A DNA stretch of 64,000 bases from Suilimivivens sp964393865 (GTDB lineage Bacteria; Bacillota; Clostridia; Lachnospirales; Lachnospiraceae). The position numbers were made by a program, and so were the translations under genes. Each line of letters starts with the position of its first letter. The first letter of the stretch is position 1. Positions 1 to 8,112 of the stretch are shown piece by piece. Under the pieces are notes generated by a model. That model was given only the letters and a program-made list of their open reading frames with translations, had not been told where the DNA came from and did not search any database. Where the stretch lies: the NCBI GenBank assembly GCA_964393865.1, contig CAYMUW010000007.1:1-64000 (forward strand), in the 5' to 3' direction.

Positions 1-3
1 AAG

Positions 4-76
4 TGGGACCTATAGGGCTCGAACCTATGACCCTCTGCTTGTAAGGCAGATGCTCTCCCAGCTGAGCTAAGATCCC
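4..76 (-). tRNA. tRNA-Val (anticodon UAC)
   Basis: Read on the minus strand it folds as a cloverleaf: a 7-bp acceptor stem starting GGGATCT, a D-arm, an anticodon stem TCTGC/GCAGA around the loop CTTACAA (anticodon TAC, decoding GUA), and a T-arm containing GGTTCGAGCC. The discriminator is A and no CCA is encoded. It is the first feature of the window, so other tRNAs may lie to its left. Confidence 0.95.
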
Positions 77-282
77 ATTATGCAGGTCATATTCCTGACC
101 CGCTTTGCTAGTATACTATTTTTACCAAAGGCTTGTCAAGGATTTTTTTAGTTTTATAGCAGTTTTATAGCAATAAACTTTTTCCAATATTCTTATTTCA
201 ATTTCTTTTCACAAAGCCAACACATTCTTTTCACCTTTTTCTTTTATCCTCTTTAGTAAATTCACTTAAGGAGGCTATCAAA

Positions 283-1464
283 ATGAAGCAAAAAAATCTT
301 TTCCAATCACACTTTTACATAGCAGCTGCGATTATTACCGTACTGCTGTATTTCTTTTTCAGTACCATGAAGGTTTTTGCTGCCGAAGGCTTTCATTTGT
401 ACACAAACAGTCCCGGTATTTACGTAACTGCAGGTGATTCTGTCAGCTTTGATTTATATCTGACCGGCAGCAACGCTGCAGATTCTGATGTCACACTGTC
501 TGTTGCCTCTATGCCGGATGGCTTTAGCGGATATTTTAAAAGCGGCAGCTATGAGGTTTCCAAAGTACATGCAGACGGAGATGCTTCCACTTCCATCGCC
601 TCTTTTCAGGTAACGGTTCCCAAGGAGGCTGCGGAGGGCGTTCATGAGATCACTCTTCGGGCAGTTTCCGATACCGGCTACGAGGATGAACTGACCTTAT
701 CCTTAAATGTCAGCGGCTTAGAATCGGGTGAAAGCAATTTTTATGTGGAATATCCTGATCAGGAAGGTGTTTCCGGCACCTCTTTTTCATACTCTACCAC
801 TATCGCCAATAATACCTTAAATACGCAAAATTATAATTTTTCATCCAATGCGCCTGCCGGATGGACGGTTTCCTTTTCCAGTGATTCCACACAAATTTCC
901 AGTCTGGAGGTAGAATCCGGAAGCAGCGCCGGTGTTACCATTACAGTAACGCCGCCCGATAAGGTCGAGGCCGGAGAATACCAGATTGACTGCGCTGCCA
1001 CATCTGCCAGGGAACAGCTTTCAACCACATTAAATGTCACTATTTTAGGTACCTATGACATGGAGTTATCTACTGCTGACGGCCGCCTTTCTCTTGATGC
1101 CTACGCAAATAAAGAATCTGATGTAACCTTAAAAATCACCAACAACGGAAACATTGACCTTGCAAATATTTCTTTATCCTCATCCGCTCCCAGCGGTTGG
1201 GAGGTTTCCTTTGACACCACCACCATCGATTCCTTAGCGGCAGGTGCTTCTACGGAAATTGCTGCCCACATAACCCCCGGTGATGACGCCCTGACCGGAG
1301 ATTATGTTACTATTATCGGTGCATCCTGTGATAATCAATCAGCCACTGCCGAGTTTCGCATCACGGTAAAAACCCAAACCGGATGGGGCATATTTGCCAT
1401 ATTCATTATTATTGCCGTGGCTGCCGGTCTCTATTATGTAATGAAAAAATATGGCAGGAGGTAG
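283..1464 (+). CDS. NEW3-domain membrane-anchored protein of an ABC exporter operon
   Basis: 393-residue exported protein. An N-terminal hydrophobic segment (about residues 12-34) followed by FAAEG looks like a signal peptide. The body is made of Ser/Thr-rich beta-sandwich repeats of the NEW3/COG1470 type, with three repeats of the 'ASPSGWxVSF' kind near residues 190-200 and 300-315. A single C-terminal membrane helix (about 365-387) ends in a basic tail. The start is supported by AAGGAGG about 8 nt upstream. It sits 3 nt before an ABC ATPase gene and is followed by a permease, an arrangement known for NEW3 proteins, so it is probably the extracytoplasmic partner of that transporter. Its substrate cannot be read from the sequence. 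Confidence 0.8.
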   Translation: MKQKNLFQSHFYIAAAIITVLLYFFFSTMKVFAAEGFHLYTNSPGIYVTAGDSVSFDLYLTGSNAADSDVTLSVASMPDGFSGYFKSGSYEVSKVHADGDASTSIASFQVTVPKEAAEGVHEITLRAVSDTGYEDELTLSLNVSGLESGESNFYVEYPDQEGVSGTSFSYSTTIANNTLNTQNYNFSSNAPAGWTVSFSSDSTQISSLEVESGSSAGVTITVTPPDKVEAGEYQIDCAATSAREQLSTTLNVTILGTYDMELSTADGRLSLDAYANKESDVTLKITNNGNIDLANISLSSSAPSGWEVSFDTTTIDSLAAGASTEIAAHITPGDDALTGDYVTIIGASCDNQSATAEFRITVKTQTGWGIFAIFIIIAVAAGLYYVMKKYGRR

Positions 1465-1467
1465 GAT

Positions 1468-2496
1468 ATGGCATCTTCCGAAACAGCAAGAACTGTAGTA
1501 ATTCAGACAAAAGATTTAACCAAAAAATACGGAGAACTGACCGCCGTAGACCATTTGAACCTTGAAATCTATCAGGGAGAAGTATTCGGTCTGCTGGGGC
1601 CCAACGGTGCAGGAAAAACCACCACAACGTTAATGCTGCTTGGACTTACCGAACCAGATTTCGGACTGGCCAAAATCAATCAATTAAATTGCACCAAGGA
1701 TGCTATTAACGTAAAGAAAGTCGTGGGATATCTGCCCGATAATGTTGGATTTTACAGCACAATGACCGGCCGGGAAAATCTGCGTTTTATGGGCAGGCTT
1801 AACGGAGTAAAAGAGGAAGAACTGGAGGGTAAAATAGACCGTCTGCTTGAGCGGGTCAGTCTGACGGAAGCCGCCGACAAAAAAGCGGGCACTTACTCCC
1901 GCGGTATGCGGCAGCGTCTTGGTATTGCAGATGTACTGATGAAGGAACCTGATATTATCATTATGGATGAACCCACGCTTGGAATCGATCCGGAAGGTGT
2001 CAGAGAATTAATGTGGCTGATTCGCGATCTGGCTGAGCAGGACGGAAAAACAATACTATTATCCTCTCATCAATTATACCAGGTGCAGCGGGTTTGCGAC
2101 CGCATGGGTATTTTTGTTCAGGGCAAAATGATTGCATGCGGCACTCTGGAGGAACTGGGATATCAAATCAGCAGTAACGGCATTAACACCGTAGAGTTAG
2201 GCACATATCCCGATAATGTCAGGCTGATGGACATTTTACAAGGCATGAACGGTGTGCTGGATGTTGAAAAAAGCAATGATATGTATATCATACACTCTTC
2301 CTTCGATCTACGAAGAGCTCTGTCCAGGGAACTGACACAAAACGGCTATACCATTATGCATCTCCGGCAGGCCGGAAGTGATTTGGATGAAATTTACCGC
2401 AAATATTTTGAAAAGGCAGGTGAAAGCAATGGAAAAAATAATTCCTCAGAAGAAAAAAGAGGAAAGAAATTATCACGTACTGAAGATATTATTTGA
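1468..2496 (+). CDS. ABC transporter ATP-binding protein
   Basis: 342-residue ATPase subunit of an ABC-2 type exporter. Walker A GPNGAGKTT is at residues 44-52, the signature YSRGMRQRLG near 143, and Walker B IIIMDEPTLGID near 164-175, followed by the switch histidine in SSHQL. A C-terminal extension of about 110 residues beyond the nucleotide-binding domain is usual for this CcmA/NatA-like group. It lies directly downstream of the NEW3-domain gene, and its last 68 nt overlap the start of the permease gene in another frame, which suggests translational coupling. Likely drives export of a lipid, peptide or polysaccharide; substrate unknown. Confidence 0.93.
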   Translation: MASSETARTVVIQTKDLTKKYGELTAVDHLNLEIYQGEVFGLLGPNGAGKTTTTLMLLGLTEPDFGLAKINQLNCTKDAINVKKVVGYLPDNVGFYSTMTGRENLRFMGRLNGVKEEELEGKIDRLLERVSLTEAADKKAGTYSRGMRQRLGIADVLMKEPDIIIMDEPTLGIDPEGVRELMWLIRDLAEQDGKTILLSSHQLYQVQRVCDRMGIFVQGKMIACGTLEELGYQISSNGINTVELGTYPDNVRLMDILQGMNGVLDVEKSNDMYIIHSSFDLRRALSRELTQNGYTIMHLRQAGSDLDEIYRKYFEKAGESNGKNNSSEEKRGKKLSRTEDII

Positions 2497-3424
2497 AAAA
2501 GAAACGGCAGAGTTTATTAACAGTAAGCGCATGCTTTTGTTCGCCGTATTAATGATACTGATTACAATAACCGGGTTTTATGCCGCTCTGTCGGGATTAT
2601 CCGAGGCAATAGAAAGCGGCTCCTCATCCGGCAGCTTTCTATTTCTAAAGCTGTTTACCGTCAGTGCCAATTCCATTCCCTCCTATAATTCTCTCATGGC
2701 ATTGATGGGGCCCTTTATCGGCATTTTTATGGGATTTGATGCAATCAACAGTGAACGGACGGAAGGAACGTTAAACCGCCTAGTAAGCCAGCCCCTATAC
2801 CGTGATAACATTATTATCAGCAAATTTCTTGCAGGCATCTTCATTACTGCGGTTATGGTCTTTGCCTCCGGCTTACTGATCGGAGCCGTAGGACTGATCT
2901 CTACCGGATTAATCCCCACCGCTGCAGAGCTGGGCAGATTATTGATCTACCTCTGCTTTTGCGTTATATACATAGGCTTCTGGCTGTCCATTGCTATCCT
3001 GTTCTCCACCATCTGCAAGCATGCAGCCACCTCAGCCCTTGCCTGTATTGCGGTATGGCTGTTCTGCGCTATTTTTATCAGTCTGCTGGCCGGCATCATT
3101 GCTGACGCAGTCTATCCGGTAAGCGGCAGTGACCTGCAGTCTTTGATAAATGAAACGAAAAATTATTACTGTGAAATCAATTTAAACCGGCTTTCGCCTT
3201 ATTATTTGTTTGGTGAGGCAGCAACCACGGTTCTAAATCCCGGAGTCCGAACCATCAACGCCGTTACTATGACGCAGCTCTCCGGCGCCATTTCCAGCAC
3301 CTTGTCCCTTGGACAAAGCATGCTGCTGGTGTGGCCTCACTTAACTGCCCTTGCGGCATTAATGCTGATTGCCTTTACCATCTCCTATGTATCTTTTATG
3401 AGACAGGAAATTCGTTCAAGATAA
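2429..3424 (+). CDS. ABC-2 type transporter permease
   Basis: 331-residue integral membrane subunit with about six hydrophobic helices and a central cytoplasmic segment (FDAINSERTEGTLNRLVSQP) typical of ABC-2 permeases of the NosY/YhaP kind. An ATG 51 nt upstream is also open, but 2429 is preferred because the SD-like AAGGCAGG lies just before it and the upstream residues are not family-like. The gene begins inside the preceding ATPase gene, so both frames are coding over 68 nt. Together with the ATPase and the NEW3 protein it forms a complete three-gene exporter. Confidence 0.88.
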   Translation: MEKIIPQKKKEERNYHVLKILFEKETAEFINSKRMLLFAVLMILITITGFYAALSGLSEAIESGSSSGSFLFLKLFTVSANSIPSYNSLMALMGPFIGIFMGFDAINSERTEGTLNRLVSQPLYRDNIIISKFLAGIFITAVMVFASGLLIGAVGLISTGLIPTAAELGRLLIYLCFCVIYIGFWLSIAILFSTICKHAATSALACIAVWLFCAIFISLLAGIIADAVYPVSGSDLQSLINETKNYYCEINLNRLSPYYLFGEAATTVLNPGVRTINAVTMTQLSGAISSTLSLGQSMLLVWPHLTALAALMLIAFTISYVSFMRQEIRSR

Positions 3425-3444
3425 GCCGAAAGTTTATTTATGCA

Positions 3445-3499
3445 GCAGAATATGGAAATTCCGATTACCTAAGCAAAACAGGACATTTCCGTATTCTGC
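3445..3499. terminator. Inverted repeat between convergent genes, possible terminator
   Basis: Arms at 3445-3459 and 3485-3499 (GCAGAATATGGAAAT against ATTTCCGTATTCTGC) pair over 15 bp with one G-T position and a 25-nt loop. It sits between the + strand exporter operon and the minus-strand amidotransferase gene. There is no clear T-tract, so termination is only a guess. Confidence 0.35.
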
Positions 3500-3556
3500 C
3501 GCATGACCTGTTTCTTATCATTTCTATTAATGTTCTTATTATTTCTATTAAAGGTT

Positions 3557-4216
3557 CTAGTGAAGATTCTCCGCTGCTTTCAAAGTGTTTAAAAAATATT
3601 TCAGAATCAGGCTTCCGTCCACCGCATCCGCTCTTCTATGCTCAAAGCACAGACGCTCCGGATGCCACTGCACCCCAATAACAGGCAAAAAATTATGCTC
3701 TAAGCCTTCCACTACGCCATCTGCCGCAGATTGGGTATAAAGAATCCCTCTTCCCGCCAGATCCACCCCCTGATGATGGGCGCTGTTCACCGCAAACTGC
3801 CTGCCGTACAATCTGCCGAGCACACTCCCCTCTTCGGCCAGAGTGTCATGTATCTGATCCCACCCCACGTATTCATGCGCCTTGGCCGTAGGCAGATCCT
3901 GCACCATATCCCCGCCAAAGAAAATATTAATCAACTGCATTCCCTTGCAGATTCCCAACACCGGCTTTCTGTCCAAAACAAAGGCCTTTAGAATCGCAAG
4001 CTGCACCCGGTCCAATGTAGGGTCAAAGGCTCTCGTCCCCTGGGGAAGCTGACCAAACAATCTGGGATCAATGTCTCCGCCGCCGGGCAGTATCAATCCA
4101 TCATAGGATGTGATGCTGGGCACATGAAGAGAAACCTCTGCATCCGCTCCCAGCTTCTCCATTGCATTTACATAGTTGGATGTTTTATCCTTCTCTCCGG
4201 CTATTAAAACTTTCAT
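3557..4216 (-). CDS. Gamma-glutamyl-gamma-aminobutyrate hydrolase family protein (class I GATase-like)
   Basis: 219 residues of the peptidase C26/PuuD family, which cleave gamma-glutamyl amide bonds. Visible features are the SYDGLILPGGGDIDP loop near residues 40-55, the nucleophile elbow GICKGMQ (Cys near residue 90), and the HPE motif (WHPERLC) near the C-terminus that supplies the catalytic His and Glu. The start at 4216 has GGGAG about 8-12 nt upstream; a longer open frame to 4297 lacks a ribosome site and runs into the terminator hairpin. It is a monocistronic gene convergent with the exporter operon. The substrate may be gamma-Glu-GABA or another gamma-glutamyl compound; this cannot be resolved here. 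Confidence 0.85.
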   Translation of the reverse strand: MKVLIAGEKDKTSNYVNAMEKLGADAEVSLHVPSITSYDGLILPGGGDIDPRLFGQLPQGTRAFDPTLDRVQLAILKAFVLDRKPVLGICKGMQLINIFFGGDMVQDLPTAKAHEYVGWDQIHDTLAEEGSVLGRLYGRQFAVNSAHHQGVDLAGRGILYTQSAADGVVEGLEHNFLPVIGVQWHPERLCFEHRRADAVDGSLILKYFLNTLKAAENLH

Positions 4217-4284
4217 TTCCAGTCTCCCTATCGTACATATAAAAACCTGCACTTTACCAATATATGCATGATGTGCGGAGGATG

Positions 4285-4320
4285 TGCAAAAGCGCAAGCT
4301 CTACAGCTTGCGCTTTTGCA
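4285..4320 (-). terminator. Perfect 16-bp hairpin between the GH3 and GATase genes
   Basis: TGCAAAAGCGCAAGCT at 4285-4300 is exactly complementary to 4305-4320, with a CTAC loop. It lies 22 nt past the stop of the GH3 gene on the minus strand and upstream of the amidotransferase gene. It probably ends the long minus-strand array, although the T-run is only the four T of the stem. Confidence 0.6.
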
Positions 4321-4342
4321 CCACTTTTCAAATATTTTCTCA

Positions 4343-7138
4343 TCACGATCTTATATAAGCATCATCATCCGTAATTTCTTCTAACGGCTTGTCAAACGTA
4401 AACCGTATCTCCTTAGGTGTCAAACCATTTTGTCCAAAATACAGCCGAAGCACGGAATATTTAGTTTTAAGTACCGTCTTCTTTTCAATGCTGTGCTGCT
4501 TACCGCCTGTTCCGTTAAAGGTAAATACCGCATTAGGCGTGCTTTGATAGAATAAGGTCACGGGAATTTGAGCAAGCTCGCCAAGCTCGGAGCCGGCAGT
4601 CAGCTGCACTCTGTATCCTCCCACCTGTTCCATATCAAGGGCAAATACGAAATCGGTTCCCTTTACCGCATTAAGATCCGACAAATCAATGGTCAGCTCT
4701 CCATCCACCTTATAATAGACCACATCCTGATTTTCCGCCATGGCAGAGTCACTTCCGCCGATCACCTCCACTTTCACTTCTAAACCGTTCATCCTTTCAA
4801 AGGCATGAGTGTTCATCAGGAAGCGGCAGATATTTCCGGCATTTCTCTGAAGCTCTCCGATCTCAAGGGTTCCGTCCTCAAGAGAGGACAGGGTATTGTC
4901 CCCCGTTCCGTTGATATCCGCCTGTGAGCAGACCATATAGATATCATTCTGGGCTTTTGCCATGGCCGCAAAATTGGTTTTATTTGCGGGTACACCCTCT
5001 TCGCTGATCAGCGCCCACCAGTCAGTCATGACAATCCCCTGAAAGCCCCATTCACCTCTTAACAGGGTGGTGTTAAGATCATAGCTTCCTGAGGTCCATA
5101 GACCATTGACCGATCCATAGGTGGTCATAACACTGTCCGCATTTCCCTCCTTCACTGCAATCTCAAAGCCTTTAAGATAGATCTCTCTAAGCGCTCTTTC
5201 CGATACCACAGAATCAACCGAATGGCGCCCTGTCTCCTGATTGTTGGCACAAAAATGCTTAATGGTTCCGGTAACCCCTGCACGGTGCATGGCCTTTAAC
5301 TGTACTGCCGCCATCTTACCGGTAAGAAGAGGATCTTCGGAAAAGTACTCAAAATTTCTTCCGTTTAGAGGATGTCTGTGAATATTGATGCCAGGGCCAA
5401 GTAATGCATCTATCTTATTTTTTACCATTTCTATTCCCGTATAGGCATACAGCTCGCCCACCAGCTCCGTATCAAAAGTACTTGCAAGCAATGTTCCGTT
5501 GGGCAGACTGAATGCCTTCATGCCGCTGTCAAGACGCATGCCGGAAGGGCCATCCGAACAGCACCCGCAGGGAATGCCGTATCCCTTCAGGCTTTCCGAA
5601 ACACCACCAAAGGCTGCCGCCGTTCCCGGCGTAACCTTGGGACTTCCCATGCCTTCGCCCCGTATGATACAGGACAAATCCTCTTCGCTCAGCTGGGCTA
5701 TAAATTCCTCCATGGACACTGTGCCTGCCTTTACATCAGAAAGCTTATATCCCTTATCTCCTGTAATTTCATAATTTTTCGAAAGATTGACAAGCCGCTT
5801 TGCAACAGGACTTTCCTTTCTGGTGGGAACATCCTCTACACCCATATAAAGGGCTCCTGACTCGTTCTTACACAGCTTCATTCTATGAAACTCTCTCACC
5901 GGCGCCAATGCCTGAGAGCATTTTGAAAGTACCGTGGTTTCCTCAAGCGTAAAGCTCCCCACACAGTCAAGCTTTCGCACGCTGCTGCCCGCATAAAGCA
6001 CATATTCTCCGGCTTCAACTACATAAGAGGAAGGAACGCCTGTCACTCCTGTTTCGTCATAGGATGCAAAGTCATAAAAGGGAATTTCAAAGGTAAGCTG
6101 CTGCGTCTCGCCCGGCGCCAATTCCTTAGTCTTCTGAAAGCCCACAAGTACCTTATCCGGCTTTCCAAGCTTTCCAAAGGGAGCATGAATATAGACCTGC
6201 GCAGCCTCCCTGCCCGGATAATCTCCCGTATTTTGAACCTGCACCGCAAGCCTGATCTTCTGATCCTTTACCTCAAAGCTTTCCTTCTCAATGGAAAAAT
6301 CAGTATACGAAAGACCAAAGCCAAAGGGATAACGAACCTTCTCCCGGGCCACCGTCTCAAAATAGCGATAGCCTACATAAATGTCCTCCGCATAATAGTC
6401 CACATCACGATTGCCGAAATTGGCATGGGAAGGATAATCCTCCACCCGATAGGCAATGGTATCGGGCAGCTTTCCACAGGGGTTTACCCTGCCGGTAAGT
6501 ACATCCACCGTTCCAAGACCGCCAACCATACCGCCCTGCCATGCATAAAGCACCGCCTCCGGCTGATAGGTATCCACAAAGCTCATATCAATAATGTTGC
6601 CCACATTGAGCACAATAATCATTTTGGAAAAATGGCTGCGAACCTTTGCCAGCATGTCCTCCTCTGTATGGGTAAGCAGATAGGAACCCTGACCGTTAAA
6701 ATTGTCCTGATCCTCTCCGGCAGTCCGCCCGATGATGACCAGCGCATAGTCAGATTCTGCTGCAGCCTGCTCTGCCATTTCTTCGGAAAGAGGCATTTCC
6801 TCCTGACACCAGGGCTCATTTCCCCAGCCGATTCCCTCGTCAAAGGGATGATCCTTCTCCCACTCTGTATATGTATGAAGCAGCTTTTGATTGACAACAA
6901 CAGTTTCATCTTCCAAAAGCGCATCCAAAATTCCCGTCACCTTGTCCACATTCACCATTCCGCCTGACCCGGTTCCGCTTTTATAGTAGTGGGTCTGGAT
7001 TCTGCCGAATACAGCCACCTTTGCTCCTGCAGGTAAAGGCAGCGTCTGCCCGTCGTTTTTAACCAGAACCTGCCCCTCCGCTACGGTACGTCTTGCCACG
7101 TCGCAATATTTGTCAAAGTCTAAAATCATGTTTCCCAT
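4343..7138 (-). CDS. Glycoside hydrolase family 3 beta-glucosidase-like enzyme with permuted domains
   Basis: About 931 residues. The domain order is reversed relative to most GH3 enzymes: the C-domain comes first (VLVKNDGQTLPLP near residue 25), followed by a fibronectin-III-like domain (GREAAQVYIH near 320), then the catalytic TIM barrel (GPSGMRLD, KHFCANNQETGRH) with the nucleophile Asp in VMTDWW near residue 704. A C-terminal module of about 150 residues (from about 780) is beta-rich and carbohydrate-binding-like. This order is known from rumen beta-glucosidases such as Ruminococcus albus BglA. No signal peptide, so it is cytoplasmic and probably acts on imported beta-glucosides. GGAGG at 7143-7147 points to 7138 as the start; 7129 is the alternative. 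Confidence 0.9.
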   Translation of the reverse strand: MGNMILDFDKYCDVARRTVAEGQVLVKNDGQTLPLPAGAKVAVFGRIQTHYYKSGTGSGGMVNVDKVTGILDALLEDETVVVNQKLLHTYTEWEKDHPFDEGIGWGNEPWCQEEMPLSEEMAEQAAAESDYALVIIGRTAGEDQDNFNGQGSYLLTHTEEDMLAKVRSHFSKMIIVLNVGNIIDMSFVDTYQPEAVLYAWQGGMVGGLGTVDVLTGRVNPCGKLPDTIAYRVEDYPSHANFGNRDVDYYAEDIYVGYRYFETVAREKVRYPFGFGLSYTDFSIEKESFEVKDQKIRLAVQVQNTGDYPGREAAQVYIHAPFGKLGKPDKVLVGFQKTKELAPGETQQLTFEIPFYDFASYDETGVTGVPSSYVVEAGEYVLYAGSSVRKLDCVGSFTLEETTVLSKCSQALAPVREFHRMKLCKNESGALYMGVEDVPTRKESPVAKRLVNLSKNYEITGDKGYKLSDVKAGTVSMEEFIAQLSEEDLSCIIRGEGMGSPKVTPGTAAAFGGVSESLKGYGIPCGCCSDGPSGMRLDSGMKAFSLPNGTLLASTFDTELVGELYAYTGIEMVKNKIDALLGPGINIHRHPLNGRNFEYFSEDPLLTGKMAAVQLKAMHRAGVTGTIKHFCANNQETGRHSVDSVVSERALREIYLKGFEIAVKEGNADSVMTTYGSVNGLWTSGSYDLNTTLLRGEWGFQGIVMTDWWALISEEGVPANKTNFAAMAKAQNDIYMVCSQADINGTGDNTLSSLEDGTLEIGELQRNAGNICRFLMNTHAFERMNGLEVKVEVIGGSDSAMAENQDVVYYKVDGELTIDLSDLNAVKGTDFVFALDMEQVGGYRVQLTAGSELGELAQIPVTLFYQSTPNAVFTFNGTGGKQHSIEKKTVLKTKYSVLRLYFGQNGLTPKEIRFTFDKPLEEITDDDAYIRS

Positions 7139-7197
7139 TTTTCCTCCATTTTGACTCATCACAATTATTTAAGTCTGCATCTGTTCTTCCGATATTC

Positions 7198-8100
7198 TTA
7201 ATCCAGCGACAGCATATCAAAAAAGTCTGCCGTCTCCCTGTTTTGAGAGTGATAACGCATCAGATACCCCTTCATTTCAGGATACTGTTCTCCCATCTGT
7301 GACAGAACGGCGTCATAATTCTCATCTGTCAGGCAGCCCGCCTCCGTAAAAGCTGCATAATATTCCTGCTCGCTGCCATGCTCTCCGAAAACAACTTCCC
7401 ATGCCGCCTCCGACTGACAGCCCTTGGTGTGATCCCGCAGGTACTGCCGCAGTTCCTCCTTAAACTCCTCCGAAAGCCCTGCCGGATTGTTTAACCGCAG
7501 GAAGCACATCCTTGCCTTGGCCCTTCTTCTCTCCGCCAAATACAGGTCCAGATTGGACATAATGTCCTCCTCCCCACAGTAGACCATCCTGGAGTACCCG
7601 TCCTCATCCGGCTGATGCAAAAACAGCTGCAGCCTTTCATCATATCTTGTAAGCCAGGCCTCACCGTCCGTCTCCCCCGGTGTAAACAAATATTCCACCT
7701 CAAGCTTCACCGGCACACTTCCAAGCAGCATCCCCCGCTGCATTTCCTCCGGCGTATCCGCATCCAGAGAAAAAATGCCTGTCAGGGCCTCGCACTCCTT
7801 AAATACGCCCTTTCCCATGAGAAGATTACGCCTTGGAAGCCGCACATAAGCCAGCCTGCTACAATAGGCAAATGCCCAGTCGCCAATCTGCTTAAGTCCT
7901 TCCGGCAGCTGGATTTCCTTCAGCTGCTTGCAGCTAAGAAATGCCTTCCGCTCTATCAATGTCACCGGCTGTCCTTCAATCCTGTCAGGAAGCGTGATGT
8001 GACTGTCCGTAATGCGGCAGCCGGTAATTGCGGCTCCCTTCTCATCTATCCGGTAATACAGCCTTCCTCCTTCAATTTCCAGTTCCTTTTCCTTCTGCAT
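7198..8100 (-). CDS. LRR_5 (BspA-like) leucine-rich repeat protein
   Basis: 300 residues. The first 110 hold BspA-type leucine-rich repeats (IEGQPVTLIERKAFLSC, LPEGLKQIGDWAFAYC, MGKGVFKECEAL), each with the typical 'I...AF..C..L' pattern. The remaining 190 residues are a largely helical, acidic region of no recognised family. There is no signal peptide, unlike surface BspA proteins, so it is probably cytoplasmic. It follows the MoxR ATPase gene by 12 nt and ends 60 nt before the GH3 gene. The context suggests it is the adaptor or client-recognition part of the MoxR/VWA system rather than an adhesin; that is inference. Confidence 0.75.
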   Translation of the reverse strand: MQKEKELEIEGGRLYYRIDEKGAAITGCRITDSHITLPDRIEGQPVTLIERKAFLSCKQLKEIQLPEGLKQIGDWAFAYCSRLAYVRLPRRNLLMGKGVFKECEALTGIFSLDADTPEEMQRGMLLGSVPVKLEVEYLFTPGETDGEAWLTRYDERLQLFLHQPDEDGYSRMVYCGEEDIMSNLDLYLAERRRAKARMCFLRLNNPAGLSEEFKEELRQYLRDHTKGCQSEAAWEVVFGEHGSEQEYYAAFTEAGCLTDENYDAVLSQMGEQYPEMKGYLMRYHSQNRETADFFDMLSLD

Positions 8101-8112
8101 ATCTTTTCCACA

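Noticed and set aside
6185..6967. 260-codon frame on the plus strand
   Set aside because: Lies wholly opposite the GH3 gene, no family match, no ribosome site; it is a shadow.
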